A stretch of DNA of 64,000 nucleotides from Cladorrhinum sp. PSN259 (taxonomy: Eukaryota; Ascomycota; Sordariomycetes; Sordariales; Podosporaceae). The position numbers and the translations under genes are program-made. The stretch's first letter is position 1. Each line of letters begins with the position of its first letter. The stretch is taken from the NCBI GenBank assembly GCA_033725935.1, contig MU867081.1, forward strand, positions 124,001 through 188,000, in the 5' to 3' direction. Below are positions 32,366-44,392 of this stretch, piece by piece. The notes under the pieces are model-generated. The model ran no database searches. It saw only the letters and a program-made list of their open reading frames with translations, and was not told where the DNA came from.

Positions 32366-35300
32366 TTAGCTACTCCAGTTGGCAACGGCAGCCAAAGATG
32401 ACAGAGTGTTTGGATGCTCTGCACCAAGAAGTCGCTGACGAGCCTGGACACACTCTTCCATCAACGCTAGAGCATCTGAGTGTCGACCTTGGCTTTTCCA
32501 GGTAAAAGCGAGGTTATTCATGCTCGTCAGCGTATGTGGATGATCGGCCCCAAGCTTAATCTTGCGAGTCTCCATCACCTGTATAGATAGCTTCTCAGCT
32601 TCCTCCCACCGGCCCTGCTTCCTATATATCGACGCTAGGCTACCAATACTCGCCAGCGTATCTGGATGATCGGCCCCAAGCTTAATTTTGCTCGTCTCCA
32701 TCACCTGCACCTCCAACTTCTCAGCTTCCTCCCACCGGCCCTGCTTCCTATATATCGACGCTAGGCTACCAATACTCGCCAGCGTATCTGGATGATCGGC
32801 CCCAAGCTTAATTTTGCTCGTCTCCATCACCTGCACCTCCATNNNNNNNNNNNNNNNNNNNNNNNNNNNNNNNNNNNNNNNNNNNNNNNNNNNNNNNNNN
32901 NNNNNNNNNNNNNNNNNNNNNNNNNNNNNNNNNNNNNNNNNCCTATATATCGACGCTAGGCTACCAATACTCGCCAGCGTATCTGGATGATCGGCCCCAA
33001 GCTTAATTTTGCTCGTCTCCATCACCTGCACCTCCAGCTTCTCAGCTTCCTCCCACCGGCCCTGCTTCCTATATATCGACGCTAGGCTACCAATACTCGC
33101 CAGCGTATCTGGATGATCGGCCCCAAGCTTAATTTTGCTCGTCTCCATCACCTGCACCTCCAACTTCTCAGCTTCCTCCCACCGGCCCTGCTTCCTATAT
33201 ATCGACGCTAGGCTACCAATACTCGCCAGCGTATCTGGATGATCGGCCCCAAGCTTAATCTTGCGAGTCTCCATCACCTGGACCTTCAACTTCTCAGCTT
33301 CCTCCCACCGGCCCTGCTTCCTGTATGTCGACGCTAGGTTGGCCATACCCCTCAGCGTATCTGGATGATCGGTCCCAAGCTTGGTCTTGCAAGACTCCAT
33401 CACCTGCATAAACAACTTCTCGGCCTCCTCCCACCGTCCTTCCTCGTAGTACAGGAGGCCAAACGTGGATCCCACAAAATCCTCATATCTTGCCCGATCC
33501 CCATCTTCGATATCGTTCTCGCTTATACTCAGAAGATGGACCATCAGATGTCGGCGGAACTCAGGCTGCTCTTTCCCCCCTATTATTTGAAAACACGCTG
33601 CCAGAATAAACGTCATATACCACCAGCGCCACGGTCGATCTAGCTCGTTCTGCATTGCTCGCCACTGCACAAGACTGTGCATACTCACCCCAGGCCACTG
33701 CCCCTCCACTTGCTGCAGCAAGCTGTAGCGAACCAGCACATCGCGGCTCTGCCGGTACCGGAAACTATCCCATTCGCCCTTGTCAAGTGGCAGAAATTGC
33801 CGGAGACCGGCCGGTATGACTTCGTCAGTCTTACCGTCTAGTGCAGCGTCGACCTCCGCCATTCCAAAACACGCCAGACGGAACAATTCGTCCTGCACAA
33901 TACTGCCTTTGAACCGCGCTAGAAACGTCAGCAGTAGCTCGGGTTGTAGACCCGAATACTCTCTCCTTATCTTCTCGAGTGTGGTATCCCATACTGTCCA
34001 CACCGTCTTCTGTGTTGGTAACAGTCCCTTGAAGCCGTCCATCTGTAGGAGCTCATCGCGGTGTCTATCGTAGTCTGCGAGGTACTGCGACAAGGCACGC
34101 TTGGGTGCAGAGTCGTTGCTGATGTGGGCGCCCGCAAGGTCGATAGCGAGCGCCAGATATCCAAGTCGTTGCGCTATCTTATCGCAGTCGCATCGGATCG
34201 CCTCTGAAGCCGACTCTGCGCTGAGCTGCAAGTGCTGGAGGAGAAGTGCTACTCCTTCTACCGGTGACATGACGCTAATTTGCACCGCCTCGCAAGCCCC
34301 TGGGATGAGCCTTACGCTTTGGTTATCTTGACTGGTTACGATGATACTTCCGCGGTTCCCCTTCGGCATGATCTTCTTGATCCCCCAGCTGACATTGTCT
34401 GCATTGTCGACAATCACTAACCATTCGTCGTCCGCCTCTGTTCTGTCGCGAAGCCAGCGGAGCACTGCTTGCACGACGCCGTCTGTAAGAACGGACTCCT
34501 GCTTCTCGGCACGCTCCTCCGGAAGCCCGAGCTCGGCAGCACATCGTCTGAAGCTAGATCGCACTGCCTCCTCGTCTGTCGCGTCGATCCAGAGGATGGG
34601 GTTGTATCGATCTTTATGCTTCTCGGCGTAGGCTAGCGCCAGCTGGGATTTACCAGCCCCGCCTAATCCGTGAAGGGCAACTGCATAGGGGACGCTTCCT
34701 TTCTCGTGTCGTATCTTTATCTTTTGCTCGATTTCCGCGGATAGCTTGGCCCGCTCGGTGTAGGTATGTACTGTCTCGAGCGGCACAGCATACTGATGCT
34801 TCACCGGCCGGGCGGAGGATTTTAGTGCTTGAATAAGCATGTTAGAATGAGTATGGCTAATAATATTTAAATTGATAGGTTGCAGACACAGTGCTTGGAC
34901 TAACTTTTCTGAGCTAGCTCTAGGCTGCGTTTGACTTCTGCAGCAATGGTCTTTAAAACCAGCCGGCACGCAGCGCTGTCCTTGGAGTCAAACTTGCAAA
35001 TGCTGCTGTGGTCAGCTTCCATGGATACCTGCTTCTCACGTAACCCTGAAAGATTCAGAGTCGCTGAACGCTTATCCACAATCTGATAAAAATTAGCCGA
35101 AGTCTCCAACAATTGATCTTTAAATAGACGTACAATGCCTGTCTTGCCGTGTGGCTTCCCTTCGAAGAAGCTAATAACAAGACATTTCTCAGATAGGTGG
35201 CGGGCTTGTTCAAATCGTCTTGTCGCCTCATCCGAGCTCTTCTTAAGTGCGCTCAGAAGGTCGTTGCTAGGGGCTATCAAGACGGTCCTGGCTATTTTGG

Positions 35301-36045
35301 CCGCAACATGGCCAACACTGGCATAATTCCCGCCTTGGTGGGGCGTGGCAAAGAAGGCGAGGAGGCACGTTGCTTCGAATATTGACTTGTACGATTCATC
35401 TAATTTCGCTTCGACCAGTGCCTGTTGGTCCTTGGTTAGAAGAGTCTGGCAAGTTGGATAAACTAACTACTAACTTGTTTGACAACTAAGCCGCCGAGGC
35501 TGTGACAGATGAAAACTATCGGCCTCTGTTCATCCTCTCGTTCAAGGTGAAGCCAATGTAAAAGCTTCTTTGCGTGATCGTCAAGCTTGATGGCCGATGC
35601 CTCTATAGCCGGACTCGAGTTGTAGGCGAAGAGCATCACACGAGCGGGCCTCGGGAGGGAGGCAGGCAGAAAGTCTTTGAGCCAGAGCTTGTCGCCTTTC
35701 ATCCACGTTTCCTGCGCGTGATTGACGCTGCCCTTGAAGTTGAGACCGTGGACTGCTACAACACTAGTAGAACGGTCTGTTAGCGTGATTCGAAGGCTGA
35801 GGACAAAGGACGTACTCAATCTCGGCAACGCTAGGAGGCTGGCTATCGCTAGCGCTGTCAAAGATAACGTGCAGCCCCGCCTCTGAGCAGGAAAGTTGCG
35901 AGTGCTGTTCAGAACCTTCTGGTGAAGTCGCTAAGGCAACACTGCCAAGTGTTTCCGGACTATCCTGTGCCCCCTCCTTCTCCCGGCTCTCCTTCCTCCA
36001 TCTGAACAATCCAAAACTTTTCCTGCTACGGGCACCCATAGTCAT
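32366..36045 (-). CDS. NLR: SesB-like hydrolase - NB-ARC - TPR (4 exons)
   Basis: Exons 36045-35816, 35763-35475, 35421-34905 and 34827-32366 join in phase (introns of 52, 53 and 77 nt) for about 1165 residues including 33 unknown. After a short basic start (SRKSFGLFRWRKES) comes an alpha/beta-hydrolase domain with VVAVHGLNFKG, the nucleophile elbow ICHSLGGLVVKQ (Ser165) and FFATPHQGG, the SesB-type effector domain of fungal NLRs. The NB-ARC has a P-loop GLGGAGKS (399-406), Walker B WLVIVDNAD, the GSIIVTSQD sensor and a GLPL-like GYLALAIDLAG. From about residue 745 TPR units of 42 residues follow (KQGRWEEAEKLEVQVMET...). The inner units are almost identical. The array is interrupted by 99 N. 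It is predicted to be an intracellular non-self or heterokaryon-incompatibility sensor that releases the hydrolase on ligand-induced oligomerisation. Role is from family knowledge; ligand unknown. Confidence 0.92.
32621..33319 (-). repeat. 126-bp TPR-coding tandem repeat array
   Basis: Unit starts, taken at CCTATATATC on the + strand, are 32621, 32747, 32942, 33068 and 33194; a diverged unit begins at 33320. Complete units differ at only one or a few bases, including a synonymous CTG/TTG change, which indicates recent duplication or gene conversion. All spacings are 126 bp except across the N gap. Confidence 0.95.
32843..32941. other. assembly gap (99 N) inside the TPR array
   Basis: Unit starts on either side (32747 and 32942) are 195 bp apart, which is not a multiple of 126. 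The true gap should be 30 bp plus a whole number of 126-bp units. The current length keeps the frame but not the repeat register. Confidence 0.95.
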
Positions 36046-36326
36046 CTCATACGCTCTCAATTTGAGTAGTGCCTGTCGCAGTGTCAAAGGTTGTTGACAA
36101 GATCGCGAAGGACGTTCCGATTGCCGCGGAGCTGAAACCCCATGACCCAACGTGGCTGGCTCCCGGCCAATAGAAATTTCCAACCCCTTCGATCCCGCTA
36201 TATGCGAGCGGAACCCTGGAAGGCATCCTGTACAAAGTCACGTGCCTCCGTTGGTGCAAGCGATCTAGATACGCAACAGGAACTAGTAATATTAGGACAT
36301 GATTGAGTCTCTGATTGCGCATGTCA

Positions 36327-38531
36327 TCAAATTAATAGTGTAAAACTCCTTTTCCCATGAAACAAAATCCACCGGATGAGGATACAAATGAAATCGTTCA
36401 ATCTTCTGGGGACCAGTTCGATGCGGCCGAGCCTTTGGTAACCATCTCTGTCAGAGTCACGACCGAGTAGGAGTCCGAACACCGAGCTTCGATCGTCATT
36501 GTGCCAAACACACCCCCCAATGCCCAATAAAATCACACAAGCTGGAACTGTCCACAAGCGCTGGAACTCCCCCGATCTCTTTAATGTTTGCTTGCCATCC
36601 GATAGCGTGAGCGGAGGGAGGTAGGTGTCAAGCTGGTGCACGACGTGGAATCGAAAAGCCGAATGGATATCCACTCCGATATCAATCAACAGGTAACCGG
36701 GTGTTGGACAACTGACTGTGCATGGAACAAGTGGCGCTCGTATCTTTAAAGAACCGCCCAAGAGCCTTCCAAATTGGTGATGCTGATTTGAGACCTCCTT
36801 GCACGCGCTGAGAATACGAGCGATAGCCCGGTCGATGAAGGGGTTGTCCTGCTCGAAAAGCTCACCCATTCGAGGGTTAATCGCAATGGACGCCCAAGAA
36901 AAACTTGGTGCAACGTAGCCATCAGAAGGGCATCCTATGTATTCCCTTGGGTCGAGGCCCCAGCTCAGTTGTTTGATATTCCTGGTTTCCATCTCTTCGT
37001 CCGTCGTCGTTTCTTTTCCAATGCGTAGCCACAAACCGCCCACGTATTCTGTGGCATGTCCCGGCCGTTGAAAGAAGGGTAAAATTCTCCGGGCCAAGCC
37101 CGAGATTGCGACCAGTTTGTCGGTCTGTACCGTGAAGAGAGTTTTTGCAAAGTTGAACACAATACTTCCCCATTCGGTCTCGGCAGAAGTGTGGTGGCCC
37201 CAAGTACTTGGGTTCGCCCGAACTAGCTCACCACTCGGTTCGCCGCAGAGGCACGATGAACCAGCTTGACAGTACCACTGTATATCAGTAGGAGTGAACT
37301 TGAGGTACCGTGTTGCGAGTGCCTGCTCTTGGAATGCCCAGCCCCGACTGCTGAGGGGTTCTGGCAGCGTCTGCTGCGCATGAAACCCTACGAGGTTAGG
37401 CCTTCGAACAATCAACTGCCCACCGGCCAAAGGGACATATGCCGGTGTGGTCACGTTGAAGAAACCGCTGTGGCATGAGGTTGATGACGATGCGATAATG
37501 ACCACTTTTGACATCGAGTAAACCGTCTCCATTTTGGCGGATTCCGTTTCCCAATCTAGCCCGCCGGGAGAGTCTTGGATTATGCACAGTGAATCAATCC
37601 AGATGTGGCCAATGTCGAGATAGTGACAGACTCGGACTGCCTGCTAGAGTGTGAGAGGCAGTTTCGAGATGGGGATTCCGGACTTCAGTTCGCTAAGGGT
37701 CGCAGAAGTGGGTCGCAGTGGCGGCTTCCGGTCCAATTCAGACCGCTCCCCCCAGCAGTAGCTTAAAGCTGCATACTCTCTACCAAAGGCATCACCATCG
37801 AAATCCATCAATGTGACGGACTGCTTAGTGATTTCGAGGATTCGCTGGGGCCACTGTGGTTGGGAGTTTGGGCGTGGCTGTGCACCACATTCGTGTAATG
37901 GATTTGATAGACAGTTGTTCAAGCTTGTCTGGATGAATTTCACGCAACCGGGGGATAGCTCAAACAATGAGCCTTCCGAGTCGGCAGAGGATGAAGCTGT
38001 TGTTCTCTCGCCCCAGAACTGGAAGCCTAGTACATGGTCAGCATCGGTGAGAGTTTACATCACAAACACAGAATTGGGGGCTGTCGTACCGTTCATGTTT
38101 TTGACCTGAATGATCCCATGGCCTGGCACTGTTGCAAATGGTGGCTGGAAGAGAACAACAGTCGCAACAGTCATGTTGTTGATCGACACGTCGGCCTCGT
38201 ACACCTCAGGCTGGACATCGGGTGGTGATTTGTCTCTGCGATGCTTCAGAAACAATGGCAAGGCCTGTCGCAGAACTTTGCAGAACATGCACTGAGCCAG
38301 GCCATCACCGGAATCATCCGGCAACACTTCAGATTCAGTCATGGTAAACGAAGCCTGCCTCAGACGTGTGGATTCGCGATGCGGTCGCAGCTCTTGGTCT
38401 GTGAAGTGAGTCCCGATCAGGCGCTGGCATTTGCTGCAAAGAATCCATCCTTGACAGACAGTAGGCCAAACTTTGTCGCCATGTTGAAGCGGAAAAAGCA
38501 AATGATACGGCTGTGGCGGTGGTAGGGCCAT
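36327..38531 (-). pseudogene. HET-domain protein gene interrupted by an in-frame TAG
   Basis: Exons 38531-38090 and 38026-36327 (63-nt GT-AG intron, phase 1) would encode 713 residues but for a TAG at 37644-37646. The N-terminus contains the Cys motifs WILCSKCQRL and MFCKVLRQ. The HET core is then clear: EYAALSYCWGERSE, LKSGIPISKLPLTL, [TAG], QAVRVCHYLDIGHIWIDSLC, IIQDSPGG, ESAKMETVYSMS and SRGWAFQEQALATR. The stop sits exactly where the family has a residue between LPxT(F/L) and the (D/Q)A(I/V) helix, and the frame is preserved on both sides. No plausible intron removes it. HET domains trigger heterokaryon-incompatibility cell death. This allele should be inactive unless read through or mis-sequenced. 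An ATG at 38672 is an alternative start, but the sequence between lies in the shared leader repeat. Confidence 0.85.
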
Positions 38532-38818
38532 ATTGTTGGAGGCAAAGAAGGCTGGAAGAGACCATGTATTGAGTGATATGTTATGGGAGAGAAAGGGAGT
38601 GGGCTGACTGGAAGAAGAAGAAGGTGGTGGATGGAGCTTTGACCACAAAGATATGACCACCTTCCCACACATATTTACTCCGTCAAGAGCCTAGATCGCG
38701 AGGCCAAGGCTATGGGAGGCAAGGAGGCAACAGAGATGTGATCTGTGGTGTGTTGTGTGGCGGAAGCAGAGACAAGTGGTGGGAGCTGTCTAGAAGAAGG
38801 AAGTAAGTAGTTGAGCTT
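38526..38818 (-). repeat. leader repeat copy B (inverted partner of 30869-31137)
   Basis: Read on the minus strand this matches the + strand of 30869-31137. The similarity stops at the HET gene ATG (38531), so each copy forms the promoter-proximal leader of a gene pointing inwards, the transferase on the left and the HET gene on the right. Outside these limits the flanks do not align. Confidence 0.88.
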
Positions 38819-39648
38819 AGGTGTGAACGATCGAAGACGAAAAAAAAGGTGAAGAAAAAAAAACAAGAAAGTTCCCGCGGCCACCAAGAACTACATTACA
38901 TACCTATCTAGTCCCGCTGGAAATGAGTTGAAACATCAAAAGGTTACCCGCATCTTGTACCACATCTGTTCCGTTGCATGTTTGCATTCCTTCAGCGCCC
39001 AGCCTTAGCTCAGTAACGGATAACTGCTTAATTAAAATCGATGAAAAGACCGTACATGTATGTACCTGTACCCATGGCACTTGTGAAACTCTGAAGAGAC
39101 GTCAACACGAACATCAGTTAATCTTTAGCTACGGAGCACATATCCAAGGCAACATGCCCGAAGACATCAGTTCCAGATATATTATCATAGAGCATGAGCC
39201 TGATAGCGTAGTCTTGTATGTAGAGTCACACTAGAATGGGGAGCCGAAAGCTGTTAATTGTGGCAAAGGTATATGCAAGCGGAGTCATGCAGAAGGACCA
39301 AACTGACCCGCAAATTTGCAAATGATACAAACAAATTCATATAGTAGCCAACGAGGTACAAAAATGTATACATTTGAGTATAAGGACACGCCCAATTTCG
39401 CTATATTCTTTCTAATTCCATTCATCCATGTTCTAACTGACCACAAAAAGACAAATCGGCCAAAAATAAATGCAATAAGCCCTATGTGTAACGCTTCTTT
39501 CCCACCCGCCCTCGTCAGTCCGAGAACCCCCAGGCGGTCCGCTGCCAGATAAATACCCCACCGACCATCCTTCTATCCCATCCGAATGCTATTCCGTCCG
39601 TCGCTTCAAAACTCCCTTGCGAACCAACAGACTAGGAACCGAATTCCT
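38532..39648. other. HET gene upstream region and TPS2 3' flank
   Basis: Beyond the leader repeat there are A/T homopolymer runs at 38839-38868. No coding region is supported in 38880-39648. Confidence 0.5.
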
Positions 39649-42600
39649 TTACAGCTCAGTAGGAATATGATCCTCAACAGCGCTCACAACCGCGAGGTTA
39701 ACTTCACCCATGCTAAGGACCCCGCCCTCGGCAGTTCCAACAGCACCGGCCAGCAGCGCAGCGCATTCAATAACGTCCTCAGGTTCCAACAAGTGCCACC
39801 TGGCAAGTGTAACCTTTGTGCTCGCACCAACGGTAACGGTGAATGTATTCTCCGCCTCAACATCGGCACTGCCATCACTAGGGGCAGACAAACCATTCAA
39901 GGCTCGGAACATGTCCTCGTCGGTAAAGTCATCTCCCATGCAGATGACAAACCCGAGCTTGTCTTGGCCAGCCGCCTTGAGTTCGGCATTGTAGGTAGCG
40001 ACCAATCGTTTGACGATCTCGCCCTTGTTAATAAACGTCGGGCGGACCTCGAGGTTAGCCTTGCCTGGCATTACCTCCACGTCCCACTTTCGTGCGACGG
40101 TGCTCTCAAGCTCCTTGTGACATTCCCGCGACATATGCAGGCCTTGCTCAGGGTCGGCGAGACGGTAATGCCACGTAAGGGCGCAGCGCTTGCGTTCAAC
40201 GAAAGAGCCTGGTGAAAGATTTAGTTAGCATCGACCAGTCAAAACAAGCGAAGGAGAGGAAAAAAGCCGAAGCTTACCGGGAACCTTGTCAGTATACTCC
40301 TGGAAGACCCTGTGCACCTCCTCTTGCCAAGACATGTCGAACTTCTCGACCAGATTCTCCCACTCGGTCTGGGCGGGATGTCTCATGAAGCTGCCGTGCT
40401 CGGCGCTGAATCCAAGCTCAGTGATGTGGCCAAGATGTTGGGCCAAAAACTCCTGGTCGCGTCCCGAAATGATCCACACAGCGTTCTTGGGATCAGCAGC
40501 CAGGGCCTTGAGGCTATTGATAACACGCTCCGAAGGTACCGCCGCACTTGGCTCCCTAACGATTGGTGTCAGGGTACCATCGTAGTCAAACATGAAGAGA
40601 CGCTTCTTGGCCGCGCGATACTTTCTAAGCATCTCGGAGCGGTCGAGCAGCGGGGTGGCAACCACATCCTTCCTGCTGCCCAGCACACTAACCAGGCGAC
40701 GCAGGAAGCCAGCAATCCAGTACTGAACATTCTTGCTTGTGACGTGGGCCAAAAGGCTCTGTTCCATGGCGTGACGCTTCTCTTCCGGCATGGTCAGGGC
40801 GTTGTTGATCGCCGCAGCAACACCACTGAGATCCCATGGGTTGATGTGGATGGCATCCTTGAGGGAGCCTGCGGTGCCGCTGAACTCGGACAGAATCAGA
40901 GGACCGGCGGACTGGCGCTGGCAAAGAACGTACTCGAGTGAGGTCGTGTTCATGCCATCCCTGACAGAGGTAATGAGACCAATGTCAGCGGTACGGAGGA
41001 GAGCGAAGTACTCGTCCTGGTTGATGTATTGGGGATAGTGCTGCACCGGGGTAAAGCCCAGAGAGCCGTACATGCCATTGATCTTCATAATGAGCTCATT
41101 AACACGACTGGCGATCTTGTTCTCGGCATCGTTCGCTTCCTCCTCAACGTTACTGGGAGAGGTGACCTGAACAAGAACTACCTTCTCCCGCCACTCAGGG
41201 TACTGTTCCAAGAAGCGCTCAAAGGCCATCAACTTCTGGGCCACTCCTCTAACACTGTCCAGGCGATCGCGACCGACGATGATCTTCATGCCAGCGAACT
41301 TTTTCTTGAGTTCCTGGACGTTCTTGGTGACAGAGTCTTGGTAGGCAATAGTGGCTACCTTGGCAGCATCAATGCCGATAGGAAAGACTCCAACCTCGAC
41401 GCGCGCTCCATAGGCGTCCACGCCGGCAGTATCGGAGGGAAAACCAAGGATGCGCGTGCAGCAGCTTGCGAAGTGACGAGCATAGCTGTAGCTCTGGAAT
41501 CCAACCAGATTGGCACCCAACACACCCTCCAAGACCTCCTTCCTCCGTGGCAAGCACCGAAGGAACTCGCTGCTGGGGAACGGGGAGTGCAGGTAGAATG
41601 AGATGTACATGTGGGGAGCGCGCTGTCTGAGCATGCTAGGGAGCAGCAGCAGATTGTAATCGTGCACGATGACGATGTCGCCCGGCTTGTAGATTTCGAG
41701 AATCTTGTTGGCAAACTTTTGGTTCATGCGGTAGTAGTCGGCCCACTGTACTCGCTCGGCGCGCCCGTCGCTCGGCTCGTGCTGCTTGTAGTGGAGAAGC
41801 GTGTAGAGATCATGCTCGGCGTAGCGCCTCCATCTCACTTGATCCTTCAGTCTGATACCTTCGTCGTTTCCATCGGTGTCATCCGCCAGCCAGACAGGAA
41901 CTGTCTTTATTCTCTTATTGTGGGACAGCTGGTTCTCGAGCCGGAGCATGTCATCTTTGGGGATCCAGAGGCCATCGACGAGGGGCGGGGTGGGAGGTAC
42001 CGAGCCGGCATCGATTGGGACAGGCTTCGAGAGGTGATTGAGGGCGCTCAAGTGGACGGTAGTTGTCGGGGGAGTACTAGGCGGCGACAGGGCATCGGGT
42101 GGACTTTCGATCTCGCCCGTCCAGGCGACGACGGTGTGGTTCCATGGTGCCTCGTCGGACGAAAGGTACGAAAAGGAGTCAAAAAGGGCCGACTGGCCAC
42201 GGCGGGGCGTCAATTCCTGCAGCACATCGATGACATCAGCCCCACATTCCGAAACTTGGCAAAGGTCTCATGTCTTGCATCCATCTGCACTGCCAACGAA
42301 CGCCTGCTTTCTACGTGTAAACACATGTTCTTACCCAATCAGCTCCCTTGCGATACTTTAGCGAATGGGGGATGTTGAACGTGGCCGAAATGATGTTTCC
42401 GCTGAGAGCCAGGTCGGGACTGATTGCCCTAATGTCAGACAACGACTCCCGGCGACCCATGGCTGCGAGTCCCAATCTCTTGAGCCAGTCCTTTCCTTCT
42501 TGCGCGCCGACCGCTACTTTGGTCTCGAACGACTGTCCTTCCTGCGCAGTGTTTTGTGGTGCCGGAGAGGAGGCAATGGCGTGGTCAATGGCTGCTCGAT

Positions 42601-42829
42601 TAAAGTAGCCTTCCGGAGCGGTCTCTGGATCACTCGTCCCGGAGTTGTATGTGTCTTGTGAGATGTCAGGCGTCACCGGAACCTCGGTGACGGAGGCACG
42701 GAGGTGCGGGGGGAGGAACGAGTCGTTTCGTTCGGGGGTTGGACGAATAGGGTGGGCTGCTCCCAGTTCGACCGGTTGTTGAGGCTGCTTCTCGCCGCCC
42801 GGGGAGGTGTCTGATGCTTTCTGCTCCAT
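39649..42829 (-). CDS. tps2: trehalose-6-phosphate phosphatase (TPS2/OrlA type)
   Basis: Exons 42829-42335, 42216-40278 and 40208-39649 (introns of 118 and 69 nt) encode 997 residues. A disordered Pro/Ser/Thr-rich N-terminus of about 130 residues precedes a glycosyltransferase-20 domain resembling trehalose-phosphate synthase (VHDYNLLLLPSMLR, FYLHSPFPSSE, GRDRLDSVRGVAQK, SVRDGMNTTSLEYV). The C-terminal HAD phosphatase domain has FMFDYDGTLTP (motif I with the nucleophilic Asp, near residue 705), WIISGRD and GDDFTDEDMF. This two-domain order and length fit the fungal TPS2 subunit, which dephosphorylates trehalose-6-phosphate in the last step of trehalose synthesis, in a cytosolic complex. Catalytic HAD residues are intact. 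A CCCCT stress-response-like pentamer lies just upstream of the ATG, but one copy is weak evidence. Confidence 0.96.
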
Positions 42830-42904
42830 AAGGGGCGGGTTAACTGATATGATCGTTTCGGTCCACCAGTTCGACGATGGTGCTTGTCTTTTTGGTAACA
42901 AGTA

Positions 42905-42932
42905 AAGAGAGAGAGAGAGAGATAGAGAGAGA
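42905..42932. repeat. (GA)n microsatellite
   Basis: A GA dinucleotide run with one T interruption in the TPS2 leader. Frames through it give Leu-Ser repeats only. Confidence 0.9.
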
Positions 42933-44346
42933 CAGCAAGTGAGACAGCCAAAACCAGCAAATAGAATATGGATGTGATGTGAGACAAACAAGAGCGCGAA
43001 GAGTCAAGGGGGAGAAAGAGTTAGAGACGCAGTTAAAGGCAATGAATGGAACCAGCCAGCGGGGCCCCAAGCTGCTGGCAAGAGTTGGCAGCAGCTATGA
43101 CGGGGGGAGAACGAGATGACTGGAGACGGCAGTCAGGGGAAAGAGGGATGGCATGGCCGGCAGGGCTCAAGCCTGTGGAGTTGGCGAGCAGAGGTGGGGC
43201 TCCAATCTTTTTTAATCGACGGGCACTCGTCCATCATGTTCTTTGTCTCCAGCTTTTTTTTTTTTTTTTGTCTCCAGACTCCATCAACGCATCACTGGTT
43301 TCTCTCCACAATCTCCAGTTTCCAGCGTCGGCGGCGCTGTGGTTTGCAGCAAAGAGATCCAATTTCTTGCCCGGCATCGCGCAATCTCGCTCCATGATTG
43401 GGCAGCTTTTGCTAATAAATGGGGCAGTTGAGATACAGCGCGCGAGTTTGCCCAGAAAAATGGCGGGGCTTCGCGGGGCAGTTTCTGCCAAGCCAGGATC
43501 TCGCAGCTTTGCGAAAAAGGAAAAAGATGGAAGAAGGAGAGCCTTCGAGCCTTCCCTGATCGTGTCGGGAAGATCCCAGTTTGTGCTGGTTTCTCCCCCT
43601 TGCCAGGTCCATCTTTCCTCCTTGACAATTGGCTCTTGGGAGGGAAACAGCGTGCACTGCGGTGGGATGGATCGATCTGGGAACAGACACAAACGCATGC
43701 AACGCACCTGACGTAATTGATGGGTTTCGAGCTTCGGGAGCTGTGATACTGGCGGGGTCGTCGAAGAGGTCGAGCGGTGAGGGGTAGGTCGACAGGAATC
43801 CTATCTCATCAACACCGAAAAGATGAATTGTGGAATGGGGGTTTATTGGAAGTCACAACGGATGTCCAGCTCAACGGAGAACGGTTGGAAAGTATAAAAA
43901 GAAGGAGCGGACGAGCTTGCTTTTACTTTCTGGCCAAGGCTACAGGATGGTACCAGAACCGAGAAATGGTTACTTCTGACGCCTGGCGAGCTTCTGACTG
44001 GGCGACGACCGAATGCCGGAATGACGCCGCCACCGAGCAGGGTTTCGAACGTTGCTTTTTAGAAGAGACTGAATGTCGACAGATTGCATCGACCGTCTTT
44101 GGGCTACAATTGTGGATTGGGTGCTAAATAACCCCAGGAAAAAGATGCCAATGAAAATATAGGTGAGATACGATAACACGCTGTGATAGGGATCTCGGCG
44201 ATCTCTACCCACCACACCACCTTCATTCACACCAATTGCGAACCCCTGCAGATCAGTCTAGGCATCTGGGCAGAAAAAAAAACGAAGCTAGGGCCACGGG
44301 ATGACGGCCCTCAGAAACAAAAAAAAAGGTTGGCCCAGATCGAGAC

Positions 44347-44392
44347 GGATAAAGCGACGGTATGTTCTGGATAATGCGCCGGTATCTAAACC
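44347..44392 (+). repeat. left terminal inverted repeat
   Basis: 46 bp, identical to the reverse complement of 44790-44835. Confidence 0.95.

Noticed and set aside
38532..38672. Longer N-terminus for the HET gene from the ATG at 38672
   Set aside because: The extra 47 codons lie wholly in the duplicated leader, are low in complexity, and copy A lacks the corresponding ATG. Kept only as an alternative start.
43046..43711. 221-codon plus frame upstream of TPS2
   Set aside because: Overlapping open frames on both strands and no domain; a G+C-rich promoter region.
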